Source: Pseudomonas sp. MYb118 (GTDB lineage Bacteria; Pseudomonadota; Gammaproteobacteria; Pseudomonadales; Pseudomonadaceae). Taken from it: 64,000 nt of DNA. Both the position numbers and the translations under genes were made by a program. Below are positions 53,010 to 62,091 of the stretch, piece after piece. The notes under the pieces were generated by a model, which saw only the letters and a program-made list of their open reading frames with translations, was not told the origin of the DNA and did no database searches. The DNA is taken from the NCBI RefSeq assembly GCF_040947875.1, contig NZ_JBFRXN010000001.1, forward strand, positions 186,001 through 250,000, written 5' to 3'. The first letter of the stretch is position 1; every line of letters begins with the position of its first letter.

Positions 53010-53756
53010 TTACGCGCCAAAACCACCGTCGATGGTCAGGCTTGCGCCGGTGATGTAGCCCGCCTCGGGGCCGGCCAGGTAGGCGACGAAGCTGGCGATT
53101 TCCTCGGCATGTCCGTAACGGCCCACGGCCATCAGCGGGATCAGGCTTTCGGCGAAGTCGCCACTGGCCGGGTTCATGTCGGTGTCGACCGGGCCCGGTT
53201 GTACGTTGTTGATGGTGATGCCGCGTGGGCCGAGGTCGCGGGACAGGCCTTTGGTCAGGCCGACCAGCGCCGCCTTGCTCATGGCGTACGGGCCACCACC
53301 GGCGAAGGGCATGCGATCGGCGTTGGTGCTGCCGATGTTGATGATGCGACCGCCTTCGGTCATGTGTTTCGCGGCAGCCTGGGTGGCGACGAACACGCTG
53401 CGGACGTTGATCGCCAGCGTCTGGTCGAAGTCTTCCAGCTTGAAATCATCCAGCGGGGCGACGGCCAGCACGCCCGCATTGTTGACCAGGATATCGAGAC
53501 GACCGAAGGCCTGGACGGTGGCAGCGACCGCGTGGCGAATGGCTTCGGCGTCGCCACTGTCGGCCTTGATGGCCAGTGCTTTGCCGCCGTTGCTGGTGAT
53601 GCTGTTCTGCAGTTCTTCGGCTTTGGCCGTGGAGCTGACGTAGGTGAAGGCAACGGACGCGCCTTCAGCAGCCAGGCGCTTGACGATGGCGGCACCGATG
53701 CCACGGGACCCGCCCTGGATCAAGGCCACTTTACCGCTGAGGTTCTGAGTAGTCAT
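53010..53756 (-). CDS. Short-chain dehydrogenase/reductase (SDR)
   Basis: A 248-residue classical SDR. NAD(P)-binding loop QGGSRGIGAAI near 12-22, NNAG near 87-90, catalytic Ser in INIGSTNAD, and YAMSK (Tyr-x3-Lys) near 153-157. It ends in SLTIDGGFGA, usual for 3-oxoacyl-ACP-reductase-like members. ATG 53756 (MTTQNLSGK) follows GGAGATCGAC. Substrate unknown; it stands alone. Confidence 0.9.
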   Translation of the reverse strand: MTTQNLSGKVALIQGGSRGIGAAIVKRLAAEGASVAFTYVSSTAKAEELQNSITSNGGKALAIKADSGDAEAIRHAVAATVQAFGRLDILVNNAGVLAVAPLDDFKLEDFDQTLAINVRSVFVATQAAAKHMTEGGRIINIGSTNADRMPFAGGGPYAMSKAALVGLTKGLSRDLGPRGITINNVQPGPVDTDMNPASGDFAESLIPLMAVGRYGHAEEIASFVAYLAGPEAGYITGASLTIDGGFGA

Positions 53757-53888
53757 GTCGATCTCCAAAGTCCCGAGGCGAAATGTCTCGGCTGATGGAG
53801 CGTAGTATCGAATGCGGGTGACGGGCTGAGTAGCCGGTGACTTCGGTGTTCTGTTTCAACCGGAAGTTGAAAGTGGTTTACCCCCCCC

Positions 53889-53980
53889 CTGTAGGAGCGA
53901 GCTTGCTCGCGATGGCGGTGTATCAGTCGAAAACATGTCGACTGACCCGCCGCCATCGCGAGCAAGCTCGCTCCTACAGG
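53889..53980. repeat. REP pair (REPIN)
   Basis: Inverted GTAGGAGCGAGCTTGCTCGCGATGGCGG copies downstream of cysH. Confidence 0.9.
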
Positions 53981-53987
53981 GGAAAAC

Positions 53988-54728
53988 TTACGCCTTAGTC
54001 TTGCTGATGATGTTCCCGGCGTGCAGCCCGCATTCTTTCTGCGTGGATTCTTCCCACCACCAGCGGCCTTCGCGTTCGTGCTGGTTCGGCAGTACCGGGC
54101 GGGTGCAGGGTTCGCAGCCGATGCTGATGAAGCCGCGCTCATGCAGGCTGTTGTAAGGCAGTTCGAGCATGCGGATGTAGCCCCAGATCTCTTCGCTGGT
54201 CATTTGCGCCAGCGGGTTGAACTTGTACAGGGTGCGCTCCGGGGTGGAGAACGCAGTGTCGATTTCCATGACCGCAACAGCGCTACGGGTCCCAGGGCTC
54301 TGGTCGCGGCGTTGACCGGTGGCCCAGGCCTTGACGCCGGACAGCTTGCGCCGCAGCGGCTCGATCTTGCGGATGCCGCAGCATTCGCCATGGCCATCCT
54401 TGTAGAAGCTGAACAGGCCTTTTTCCTTCACGAAGGGTTCAAGTTTCGTGTAGTCCGGCGATACCAGTTCGATGTCGATCTTGTAGTGCTCGCGTACCTG
54501 GTCGATGAAGCGGTAGGTCTCGGGGTGCAGGCGGCCGGTGTCGAGGCTGAACACCTTGACGTTTTTGTTCAGCTTCCAGGCCATGTCCACCAGCACCACG
54601 TCTTCGGCGCCGCTGAAAGATATCCACAGCTCATCGCCGAACTCGGCAAACGCGAGTTTCAGGATGTCCTGGGCGGATTTGTTGGCATAGGTCGTGGCGA
54701 GTTCCACGACGTCGAACGTTGGGCTCAT
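53988..54728 (-). CDS. cysH: Assimilatory (phospho)adenylyl-sulfate reductase
   Basis: A 246-residue PAPS-reductase-family enzyme. [14 protein letters not shown] near 38-50 is the nucleotide loop, [12 protein letters not shown] near 61-72. Two cysteine pairs, CC in GECCGIRK and CEPC, indicate the [4Fe-4S] cluster typical of the APS-using type in Pseudomonas. The catalytic cysteine is in ECGLH near the C-terminus. It reduces activated sulfate to sulfite in cysteine biosynthesis using thioredoxin. Confidence 0.95.
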   Translation of the reverse strand: MSPTFDVVELATTYANKSAQDILKLAFAEFGDELWISFSGAEDVVLVDMAWKLNKNVKVFSLDTGRLHPETYRFIDQVREHYKIDIELVSPDYTKLEPFVKEKGLFSFYKDGHGECCGIRKIEPLRRKLSGVKAWATGQRRDQSPGTRSAVAVMEIDTAFSTPERTLYKFNPLAQMTSEEIWGYIRMLELPYNSLHERGFISIGCEPCTRPVLPNQHEREGRWWWEESTQKECGLHAGNIISKTKA

Positions 54729-54900
54729 CAGGGCGGTTTCCTACAGGTCGGTGGCGCTGGGCGCTCTATATGGGCCTGATGGTAACAAAATCCTGCCACG
54801 GCTGGCGCGCCCTGTGCGTTGCGCAGGCCCCTGCGAGCGGCTAGAGTTCGGCGGGCTTTTTGCTCGCTCGACTCAATAATCAATACAAATGGGGTGTCTT

Positions 54901-55518
54901 GTGGAAATTGCCTGTCTGGATCTTGAAGGTGTACTGGTCCCGGAAATCTGGATCGCCTTCGCCAAAAAAACCGGGATCGAATCCCTCAGGGCCACCACCC
55001 GGGACATTCCCGACTATGACGTGTTGATGAAGCAGCGCCTGCGCATTCTCGACGAGCATGGCCTGAAACTGGCTGACATCCAGGAAGTGATCGCCACGCT
55101 CAAGCCGCTGGATGGCGCCATCGAGTTCGTCAACTGGCTGCGCGAACGCTTCCAGGTGGTGATCCTGTCGGACACCTTCTATGAGTTCTCGCAACCGTTG
55201 ATGCGCCAGCTGGGCTTCCCGACGTTGCTGTGCCACCGCCTGATCACCGACGAAACCGGACGAGTGACCAGCTATCAGTTGCGTCAGAAAGATCCCAAGC
55301 GTCAGTCGGTATTGGCCTTCAAGAGCCTCTACTACCGGGTGATCGCCGCCGGGGATTCCTACAACGACACCACGATGCTGGGCGAGGCGGATGCCGGGAT
55401 TCTGTTCCATGCGCCGGAGAACGTGATTCGCGAGTTCCCGCAATTCCCGGCGGTGCACAGCTTCGAAGACCTCAAGCAGGAATTCATCAAGGCGTCCAAC
55501 CGCACCCTGTCCCTGTAA
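54901..55518 (+). CDS. thrH: ThrH, phosphoserine phosphatase / homoserine phosphotransferase
   Basis: A 205-residue HAD enzyme starting MEIACLDLEGVLVPEIW, with DLEG as motif I, SDTFYEF as motif II and AAGDSYNDT as motif IV. The length equals the P. aeruginosa ThrH. It moves phosphate from phosphoserine to water or homoserine, linking serine and threonine synthesis. The GTG at 54901 with GGGGTG directly upstream is preferred over ATG 54889. Confidence 0.93.
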   Translation: MEIACLDLEGVLVPEIWIAFAKKTGIESLRATTRDIPDYDVLMKQRLRILDEHGLKLADIQEVIATLKPLDGAIEFVNWLRERFQVVILSDTFYEFSQPLMRQLGFPTLLCHRLITDETGRVTSYQLRQKDPKRQSVLAFKSLYYRVIAAGDSYNDTTMLGEADAGILFHAPENVIREFPQFPAVHSFEDLKQEFIKASNRTLSL

Positions 55519-55527
55519 CCCGGCTTT

Positions 55528-55615
55528 TGTAGGAGCGAGCTTGCTCGCGATGGTAGTCGCCACACCGCGGAGTGTCAGATACCCCGCGCCATCGCGAGCA
55601 AGCTCGCTCCTACAG
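55528..55615. repeat. REP pair (REPIN)
   Basis: Inverted GTAGGAGCGAGCTTGCTCGCGATGG copies between the convergent thrH and pabB genes. Confidence 0.9.
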
Positions 55616-55629
55616 GTTCAGGTGCAGGG

Positions 55630-56967
55630 TCAAAGACCCTGCAACGTTTCCAGCAAAACCTTCACCTTGGTAATCGACTCCTGATACTCCGCCTGCCACT
55701 GCGAGTCGGCGACGATCCCGCCACCACCCCAGCAACACACCTGCTCATCCTTGACCAGCAGGCTGCGAATGGCGATGGAGCTGTCCATCTCGCCGCGCAC
55801 GTCCAGGTACAGCAGTGAACCGCAATACAGGCCGCGCCGGGTGGGCTCCAGTTCGTCGATGATCTGCATGGCGCGAATCTTCGGCGCCCCGGTGATCGAG
55901 CCACCCGGGAAGCTGCCGGCGATCAGGTCGAGGGCATCTCGGTCATCCGCCAATTCTCCGGTCACGCTGCTCACCAGGTGATGCACGTTGGGATAGCTTT
56001 CCAGGCTGAACAGCTCCGGCACCCGAACCGAGCCGACGCGGCAGGTGCGCCCGAGGTCGTTGCGCAGCAGGTCGACGATCATCAGGTTTTCCGCACGGTC
56101 CTTGGGGCTGGCCAGCAGTTCGGCGGCATTCGCCGCATCGTCGTCGGCGTTCAGGCCGCGAGGGCGGGTGCCCTTGATCGGGCGCGTTTCGACGTGGCGC
56201 TGGCTGACCTTGATGAACCGTTCCGGCGACAGGCTCAGCACCGTGCCGCCATCCGGCAGGCTCTGGAAACCGGAAAACGGGGTAGGGCAGGCCGCCCGCA
56301 GCGCAGCGTAGGCTGCCCACGGATCACCGGCGCATTCGGCGCGAAAGCGCTGGGCGAAGTTGACCTGATAACAGTCACCCGCCTGGATGTACTGCTGGAT
56401 GCGTTCCAGGGCCTGGCGATAGTCGTCGGCGCTGAGGTCGGGCTGCATGGGCGCCTTGAGCTTGAAGGCCTCGATCGGCGCGGCCGATGGCTGGCTGAAC
56501 AGCGTGATCAGGCGCTGGCGTTCGCTGTCGACCAGCGTGGGGTGAAACACCAGTTGACTGGTCTGGCGCTGGTGATCGCTGATCAGTGCCCAGTCGTACA
56601 GGCCCAGGTGCGCATCCGGCAGTTGCAGGTCGTCCTGCGCCAGGCTGGGCAGATGCTCCAGATGCCGACCGAAGTCGTAACTCAGGTAACCGATCAGGCC
56701 GCCCGCGAAGGGCAGGTCGAACGGGACGCTGGCTTCGCCCAGTCGTTGCAGATTGAGGCGCAGGCGGTGCAGGAAATCGCTGCCGCTTTCGTCAGGCGCA
56801 ACCGTCAGTTGCTCCAGTGGCCAGGCGCTGAACAGGTCGAAGCGTCCGCGCTCGGCACTCGGGCGGCCGCTGTCGAGCAGCACGGCACCGGGAGCATGGC
56901 GAATCGCCGCGAAGTAATCGGCAGGGTTGGCGCGATAGGGCAGCGGGTGTACGGCACAGGTCAGCAT
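55630..56967 (-). CDS. pabB: Aminodeoxychorismate synthase component I
   Basis: A 445-residue chorismate-binding enzyme with SPERFIKV near 245, PIKGTRPRG near 270, ENLMIVDLLRNDLGR near 300 and GSITGAPK near 370. It aminates chorismate to 4-amino-4-deoxychorismate for folate synthesis, with the glutaminase subunit encoded elsewhere. ATG 56967 (MLTCAVHPLPY). Convergent with thrH and 9 bp after the ATP-grasp gene in the same direction, so it may be read from that operon's promoter. Confidence 0.93.
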   Translation of the reverse strand: MLTCAVHPLPYRANPADYFAAIRHAPGAVLLDSGRPSAERGRFDLFSAWPLEQLTVAPDESGSDFLHRLRLNLQRLGEASVPFDLPFAGGLIGYLSYDFGRHLEHLPSLAQDDLQLPDAHLGLYDWALISDHQRQTSQLVFHPTLVDSERQRLITLFSQPSAAPIEAFKLKAPMQPDLSADDYRQALERIQQYIQAGDCYQVNFAQRFRAECAGDPWAAYAALRAACPTPFSGFQSLPDGGTVLSLSPERFIKVSQRHVETRPIKGTRPRGLNADDDAANAAELLASPKDRAENLMIVDLLRNDLGRTCRVGSVRVPELFSLESYPNVHHLVSSVTGELADDRDALDLIAGSFPGGSITGAPKIRAMQIIDELEPTRRGLYCGSLLYLDVRGEMDSSIAIRSLLVKDEQVCCWGGGGIVADSQWQAEYQESITKVKVLLETLQGL

Positions 56968-56976
56968 GATGGATGC

Positions 56977-57963
56977 TTAACCTTCGACCGGCGGAATATG
57001 GCCGAACATTTCCTGGACGAACGCCATGCGCTCTTCGACGGTTTCCGTGACGCCGCGGGCCTTCAGTTCTTCCAGGCGCGCTTCGACGGCATGGGTGCGC
57101 AGGGTCAGGCCGCAGTCGTTGGCGATCTGGATGTTCAAGCCGGGGCGGGCGTTGAGTTCCAGGATCAGCGGGCCTTTTTCCTGGTCCAGCACCATGTCGA
57201 CACCGATGTAACCCAGCCCGCACAGCTCGTAGCAGCCGGCGGCGAGCTTCATGAAGCCGTCCCAGTAGGGCAGCTGCACGCCATCCACCGCGTTGGTGGT
57301 GTCCGGGTGTTTGGTGATGATGTTGTTCAGCCAGGTGCCGCGCAGGGTCAGGCCGGTGGCGAGATCGACACCGACGCCGATGGCGCCCTGGTGCAGGTTG
57401 GCCTTGCCGCCGGACTGACGCGTTGGCAGGCGCAGCATCGCCATTACCGGATAGCCCATCAGCACGATGATGCGGATGTCCGGCACGCCTTCGTAGCTGA
57501 TGCTCTTGAAGATCTGGTCGGGGGTCACCCGGTACTCGATCAGCGCCCGGTCGCGGTGTCCACCCAGTGAGTAGAGACCGGTGAGGATGCTGGAGACGTG
57601 GTGCTCGATTTCCTCGTGGCTGATGATCTTGCCGGACACCGTGCGATAGCGGCCCTCGAAGCGGTCGGCGATGACGATGATGCCGTCACCGCCCGCGCCC
57701 TGGGCAGGCTTGATCACGAAGTCGTTGCGCCCGCCGATGATGCTGTCGAGGTTATCGATTTCCTTTTCGGTGGAAATGATGCCGTACAGCTCCGGCACAT
57801 GGATGCCGGCGGCAATCGCGCGCTCCTTGGTGAGGATCTTGTCGTCGACGATCGGGTACAGGCTGCGCTTGTTGTACTTGAGCACGTAGTCCGCGTTGCG
57901 CCGATTGATCCCCATGATGCCCCGGGCTTCCAGGGCTTTCCAGGTCTTCCAGAATCCGAACAT
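56977..57963 (-). CDS. RimK-like ATP-grasp ligase (alpha-L-glutamate ligase-like)
   Basis: A 328-residue ATP-grasp protein: NRRNADYVLKYNKRSLYPIVDDK at the start, FVIKPAQGAGGDGIIVI near 80-96 (phosphate loop) and the magnesium site VDMVLDQEKGPLILELNARPGL near 260-280. It resembles ligases that add glutamate-like residues. It shares one base with the preceding inactive-transglutaminase gene (TGATG), so the two are coupled; a retropepsin-like gene is first in the operon. Substrate unknown. Confidence 0.9.
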   Translation of the reverse strand: MFGFWKTWKALEARGIMGINRRNADYVLKYNKRSLYPIVDDKILTKERAIAAGIHVPELYGIISTEKEIDNLDSIIGGRNDFVIKPAQGAGGDGIIVIADRFEGRYRTVSGKIISHEEIEHHVSSILTGLYSLGGHRDRALIEYRVTPDQIFKSISYEGVPDIRIIVLMGYPVMAMLRLPTRQSGGKANLHQGAIGVGVDLATGLTLRGTWLNNIITKHPDTTNAVDGVQLPYWDGFMKLAAGCYELCGLGYIGVDMVLDQEKGPLILELNARPGLNIQIANDCGLTLRTHAVEARLEELKARGVTETVEERMAFVQEMFGHIPPVEG

Positions 57964-59498
57964 CAGGCGTCAGCCTTCTTCAGGAACGCCTTGAAACGCA
58001 CCAGTTCGGTCAGGCGGTAGCCGCGATAACGACCCATGGCCAACATGAAGCCCACCAGGATCAGCAGGATCGCCGGGAAGGTGAAGACGAAGTACACCAG
58101 CTCCGGCACGCTCATGATCAGGTGTGCCAGGGAAGCGGCGAACAGGGTGCCGATCGCCACTTTCATGGCATGCCCCGAACCCCGCTCTTCCCAGGTGATC
58201 GACAGGCGTTCGATGGTCATGGTCAGGATCACCATCGGGAACAGTGCCACGGACAAACCGCGCTCCAGGCCGAGTTTGTGACTGAACAGGCTGATTGCCG
58301 CGATCAACACCACGACGAAGGTCAGCACCACCGACAGTCTCGGCAGCATTTGCAGCTTGAGGTGCTCAAGGTAGGAGCGCAGCGACAGCCCCAGTGCGGT
58401 AATCACGGTGAACAGCACGATACCGAAGCCCAACTGCGTTTCGCGGAAAGCCAGGGCGATCAGCACTGGGGTAAAGGTGCCGAGGGTCTGCAGGCCGATC
58501 AGGTTGCGCAGGATCAGGATCACCAGCACGCCGATCGGGATCATCACCATGATCATGAAGGTCTGCTGGGTTTGCAGTGGCAGGCCGTACAGAGAGTATT
58601 CGAGGAAGTTGGCGTCGGTGTTCTCGTCGGTCAGCTTGGCCAGGCGAATGGCGTTCATTTCGCTGTTGTTCAGGCTGAACGTCACGTTGGCTTTCTTGCC
58701 GCCATCGACGGTGATCAGGTTTTCGTCACCGGTCCACCACAGCAGGCGATCGGTGGGCAGGCCCTGTTCGCCGGTTTCCGGGTTGAAATACAGCCAGTCG
58801 GTGCCGTTGAAGCTGCGCAGCCACAGTTCAGGTGTCTGCGGCTGGTCGGCCACCAGGCGGATGGTGTGGACCTTTTCCACCGGCACGTGGGCGATGGACA
58901 GCACCAGTTCGACGATCTTGGCCTTGTGCCCACTGGACGGGTCGCCCGCCAGCAGCAGTTTGACGTTGTCGTCATTGACATTGTTGACACGCTTGATCGC
59001 CTCGCCAATGAACGTCTCGACGTCAGCTGAGTGTTGGCGGATCGGCGCGAGCAGCGCCTCGGCAGCAATCTTTTCAGGGCCTTCTACCACGATGCTGTCG
59101 CGGAAGGTCGGGCCTTTGATCTTGGTTTTTTCCGCGCTGTAGCGCTTGGTCAGCACCAGGCGGTAATACAGGGTCTGGTTGCCCTTGGCCCGACGCGCCG
59201 ACCAGGTCACCTTGCGGTTGCCGTCGACGCGGTTCACCGCCACGCCGTAATTGTTGGAGATGAAGCTTTCATTGAGGCTGACGTAGTCGCGGCTCAGGGG
59301 CGGCACGAACATCTGGATCTTGACCGGGTCCTTGGCGTTGGCGACGAACTCGACCTTGGCGTCGATGTTCCACAAGTCGTCGGTGGCGTCCTCGGTCACC
59401 GGAATGCCGAGCACGAAGATCTGGTAGGCCGTAACTGAAATGCCCAGCACCACCAGGATGGCGATCAGCATTTTCAGATGAAGGGTAAGAGCGCGCAT
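57963..59498 (-). CDS. Inactive transglutaminase-family membrane protein
   Basis: A 511-residue protein: an N-terminal membrane helix, a periplasmic region (~30-290) including a transglutaminase-like fold without a visible Cys-His-Asp triad, then about seven C-terminal membrane helices. ATP-grasp and retropepsin-like partners are encoded on either side, the standard arrangement of this three-gene cluster. In P. aeruginosa homologous clusters have been linked to envelope and osmotic stress. It presumably anchors the complex. Confidence 0.85.
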   Translation of the reverse strand: MRALTLHLKMLIAILVVLGISVTAYQIFVLGIPVTEDATDDLWNIDAKVEFVANAKDPVKIQMFVPPLSRDYVSLNESFISNNYGVAVNRVDGNRKVTWSARRAKGNQTLYYRLVLTKRYSAEKTKIKGPTFRDSIVVEGPEKIAAEALLAPIRQHSADVETFIGEAIKRVNNVNDDNVKLLLAGDPSSGHKAKIVELVLSIAHVPVEKVHTIRLVADQPQTPELWLRSFNGTDWLYFNPETGEQGLPTDRLLWWTGDENLITVDGGKKANVTFSLNNSEMNAIRLAKLTDENTDANFLEYSLYGLPLQTQQTFMIMVMIPIGVLVILILRNLIGLQTLGTFTPVLIALAFRETQLGFGIVLFTVITALGLSLRSYLEHLKLQMLPRLSVVLTFVVVLIAAISLFSHKLGLERGLSVALFPMVILTMTIERLSITWEERGSGHAMKVAIGTLFAASLAHLIMSVPELVYFVFTFPAILLILVGFMLAMGRYRGYRLTELVRFKAFLKKADA

Positions 59499-59503
59499 TG
59501 GAA

Positions 59504-60040
59504 TTACTCTGCGGTATGTACGTCGGTGGCGCAGGCGGGTTTGCCAGCGGCGTATTTAAGACTGGGGTCGACCAGTGCATCGAAGCGTTTCAGCGCTTCG
59601 GAGCCAATCAGAAGCGGGTATTGGAACGCACTTCGGTCAGTCAAGTTCACTTCGATGCTGCGTAAAGCCGAGCCCATGCAGATATCCAGCTCGATCACAG
59701 GGCGGGCGGTGTATTTCTTGCCCTCCTCAGGATCATAGTCGCCGGCGCGCCGTTTGATCTTGCTGACGCGGGCCAGGGGCCGTTCGATCGGGTGCGAGTG
59801 CGCGGCGTCGATGGCCAGATAAAAGCGCACCCAGGACTCGCCATTGCGTTTGAAACGTTTGATGTCGCGGGCACTGAGGGAGGCGGTTTTCGCTCCGGTG
59901 TCCAGTTTGGCCGCAACCTTCAGGTTGATGCCGTCCAGCGAGGCGTACTCGTTGAGGCCGTAAACGGTCTTTTCCCCCGCCGCGGCGACACCGGGCAGGC
60001 AGAGCAGATAAAGGAAGGTGGGGAAGGGCTTGAGTCTCAT
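59504..60040 (-). CDS. Exported retropepsin-like aspartic protease
   Basis: A 178-residue protein with a signal peptide (LKPFPTFLYLLCLPGVAAA) and a single retropepsin-like unit: AKLDTGAKTASLSA has the D-T-G catalytic triplet near residue 47, with a second conserved block QYPLLIGSEALKRFDALVD. The DTGA form is that of the RimB/ATP-dependent-zinc-protease family. ATG 60040 is followed by the signal sequence; five bases separate its stop from the next start. First gene of the cluster. Confidence 0.88.
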   Translation of the reverse strand: MRLKPFPTFLYLLCLPGVAAAGEKTVYGLNEYASLDGINLKVAAKLDTGAKTASLSARDIKRFKRNGESWVRFYLAIDAAHSHPIERPLARVSKIKRRAGDYDPEEGKKYTARPVIELDICMGSALRSIEVNLTDRSAFQYPLLIGSEALKRFDALVDPSLKYAAGKPACATDVHTAE

Positions 60041-60254
60041 AAATCCTGGTGCACAGCGGTCCGTGTTTAGATCCAAGGCCCTGGCATCGCTGCGCAAGCT
60101 CCTTCGTATGCCTATCAATTATTTATGACAATTAGTGTAGATGTCGCAGACAAATGCGGGCGGCATTCTAGCACGGTGGTCATGTGGCGCCAGCGCCGCA
60201 AGGTGGCTATAAACAGAAGGAGTGCTTGGTTATGGTGCAGGCGGTTATTAGACG

Positions 60255-60266
60255 ATTGTCGACAAT
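60255..60266. promoter_or_regulatory. Candidate GntR operator, perfect palindrome
   Basis: ATTGTCGACAAT, a 12-bp perfect palindrome 74 bp before the GntR gene. A second copy, TGTCGACAAT, at 60330-60339 directly abuts its start codon. FCD-type GntR repressors often bind such sites, so autoregulation with control of prp genes is likely. Confidence 0.6.
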
Positions 60267-60339
60267 ATCTAATTATCCTTTGACTGCTACGGCTTGATTC
60301 GCTACTTTTTGCCGCATCAGCTTTCAAGGTGTCGACAAT

Positions 60340-61059
60340 ATGTTGGATCAACTCGATCCCCCTGCCATTGCCCAGGACGATTCGGAAACATTGTCCGAGA
60401 ACGTCTTCCGGCGTATTCAGGCCGCCATCGTCAAGGGCGAAATTGCCCCCGGCAGCAAAATCTCCGAGCCGGAGCTGGCGCGCACCTATGGCATCAGCCG
60501 TGGCCCGCTGCGCGAAGCCATCCACCGCCTGGAAGGTCAGCGCCTGCTGGTGCGAGTGCCGCATGTCGGGGCGCGGGTGGTGTCGCTGAGTCACGCCGAG
60601 CTGGTGGAACTCTATGAAATCCGCGAATCCCTGGAAGGCATGGCCTGCCGCCTGGCAGCCGAACGCATGACCCACGAAGAAATCGACGAACTGCGCCAGG
60701 TCCTCGAAACCCACGAGCGCGATGCCGCGTTCCAGGCCGGTGTCGGTTACTACCAGCAGGAAGGCGATTTCGACTTCCACTACCGGATCATCCAGGGCAG
60801 CGGTAACCGCACCCTCACGCAAATGCTCTGCGGCGAGCTGTATCAACTGGTGCGCATGTACCGCATCCAGTTCTCCACCACGCCCAACCGCCCGCACCAG
60901 GCCTTTGCCGAACACCACCGAATTCTCGATGCCATCGCCGACCGTGACGGTGAACTGGCCGAGTTGTTGATGCGTCGTCACATCGGCGCTTCCAAACGCA
61001 ACATCGCCCGTCATTACCAGGACGGCGCCAACCCGACAGCCAAACGAGGTGAGTCATGA
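60340..61059 (+). CDS. GntR/FCD-family regulator of the methylcitrate genes
   Basis: A 239-residue regulator: N-terminal winged helix ([33 protein letters not shown]) and a helical FCD ligand domain with metal-site histidines (FDFHYRI; EHHRIL; RRHIG). Its stop overlaps the prpB start (ATGA), and it is transcribed as the first gene of the propionate cluster, so it is the probable prp repressor. The inducer is likely a methylcitrate-cycle intermediate by context. Confidence 0.92.
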   Translation: MLDQLDPPAIAQDDSETLSENVFRRIQAAIVKGEIAPGSKISEPELARTYGISRGPLREAIHRLEGQRLLVRVPHVGARVVSLSHAELVELYEIRESLEGMACRLAAERMTHEEIDELRQVLETHERDAAFQAGVGYYQQEGDFDFHYRIIQGSGNRTLTQMLCGELYQLVRMYRIQFSTTPNRPHQAFAEHHRILDAIADRDGELAELLMRRHIGASKRNIARHYQDGANPTAKRGES

Positions 61060-61946
61060 GTTCCAACAAGAGCACTCCAGGCCAGCGTTTCCGCGATGCG
61101 GTCGCCAGCGAGCATCCATTGCAGGTGGTCGGCACGATCAACGCCAACCACGCGCTGTTGGCCAAGCGTGCCGGTTTCAAAGCCATTTACCTGTCCGGTG
61201 GCGGCGTCGCTGCCGGCTCCCTCGGCGTACCGGACCTCGGTATCACCGGGCTGGATGACGTGCTGACCGACGTGCGTCGCATCACCGACGTCTGCGACCT
61301 GCCGCTGCTGGTGGACGTGGACACCGGTTTCGGTTCGTCGGCGTTCAACGTCGCCCGCACCGTCAAGTCGATGATCAAGTTCGGCGCCGCGGCGATCCAC
61401 ATCGAAGACCAGGTCGGCGCCAAGCGTTGCGGCCACCGTCCGAACAAGGAAATCGTCTCGCAGCAGGAAATGGTCGACCGCATCAAGGCGGCTGTCGATG
61501 CCCGTACCGATGACAGCTTCGTGATCATGGCGCGTACCGACGCCCTGGCGGTTGAAGGCCTGGAGTCTGCCCTGGATCGCGCTGCCGCGTGCATCGAGGC
61601 CGGCGCCGACATGGTGTTCCCGGAAGCCATCACTGAACTTGAAATGTACAAGCTGTTCGCCAACCGTGTGAAAGCGCCGATCCTGGCCAACATCACCGAA
61701 TTCGGCGCCACCCCGCTGTACACCACCGAGCAACTGGCCGGCGCGGATGTATCGCTGGTGCTGTACCCGCTGTCGGCTTTCCGGGCGATGAACAAGGCGG
61801 CGGAAAACGTCTACACCGCCATTCGCCGCGACGGCACCCAGCAGAACGTGATCGACACCATGCAGACCCGCATGGAGCTTTACGATCGCATCGACTACCA
61901 CACCTTCGAGCAGAAGCTTGATGCGTTGTTTGCTTCCAAGAAGTAA
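61056..61946 (+). CDS. prpB: 2-methylisocitrate lyase
   Basis: A 296-residue PEP-mutase/isocitrate-lyase family enzyme. DVDTGFGSS near 87-95 binds Mg2+ and [10 protein letters not shown] near 122 carries the catalytic cysteine. It splits 2-methylisocitrate to pyruvate and succinate in propionate breakdown. It overlaps the regulator gene by four bases. A REPIN separates it from prpC. Confidence 0.96.
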   Translation: MSSNKSTPGQRFRDAVASEHPLQVVGTINANHALLAKRAGFKAIYLSGGGVAAGSLGVPDLGITGLDDVLTDVRRITDVCDLPLLVDVDTGFGSSAFNVARTVKSMIKFGAAAIHIEDQVGAKRCGHRPNKEIVSQQEMVDRIKAAVDARTDDSFVIMARTDALAVEGLESALDRAAACIEAGADMVFPEAITELEMYKLFANRVKAPILANITEFGATPLYTTEQLAGADVSLVLYPLSAFRAMNKAAENVYTAIRRDGTQQNVIDTMQTRMELYDRIDYHTFEQKLDALFASKK

Positions 61947-61953
61947 TCGGTAC

Positions 61954-62042
61954 CTGTAGGAGCGAGCTTGCTCGCGATGGCGGTGGGTCAGACACTCATC
62001 CATTACTGATAAGTCGCAATCGCGAGCAAGCTCGCTCCTACA
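61954..62042. repeat. REP pair (REPIN) inside the prp operon
   Basis: Inverted REPs between prpB and prpC, another intra-operon placement. Confidence 0.9.
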
Positions 62043-62091
62043 GAAAAGCGAAAAGAATCTCTGACAAATTCAAGAAAACTGGAGACAGCAA

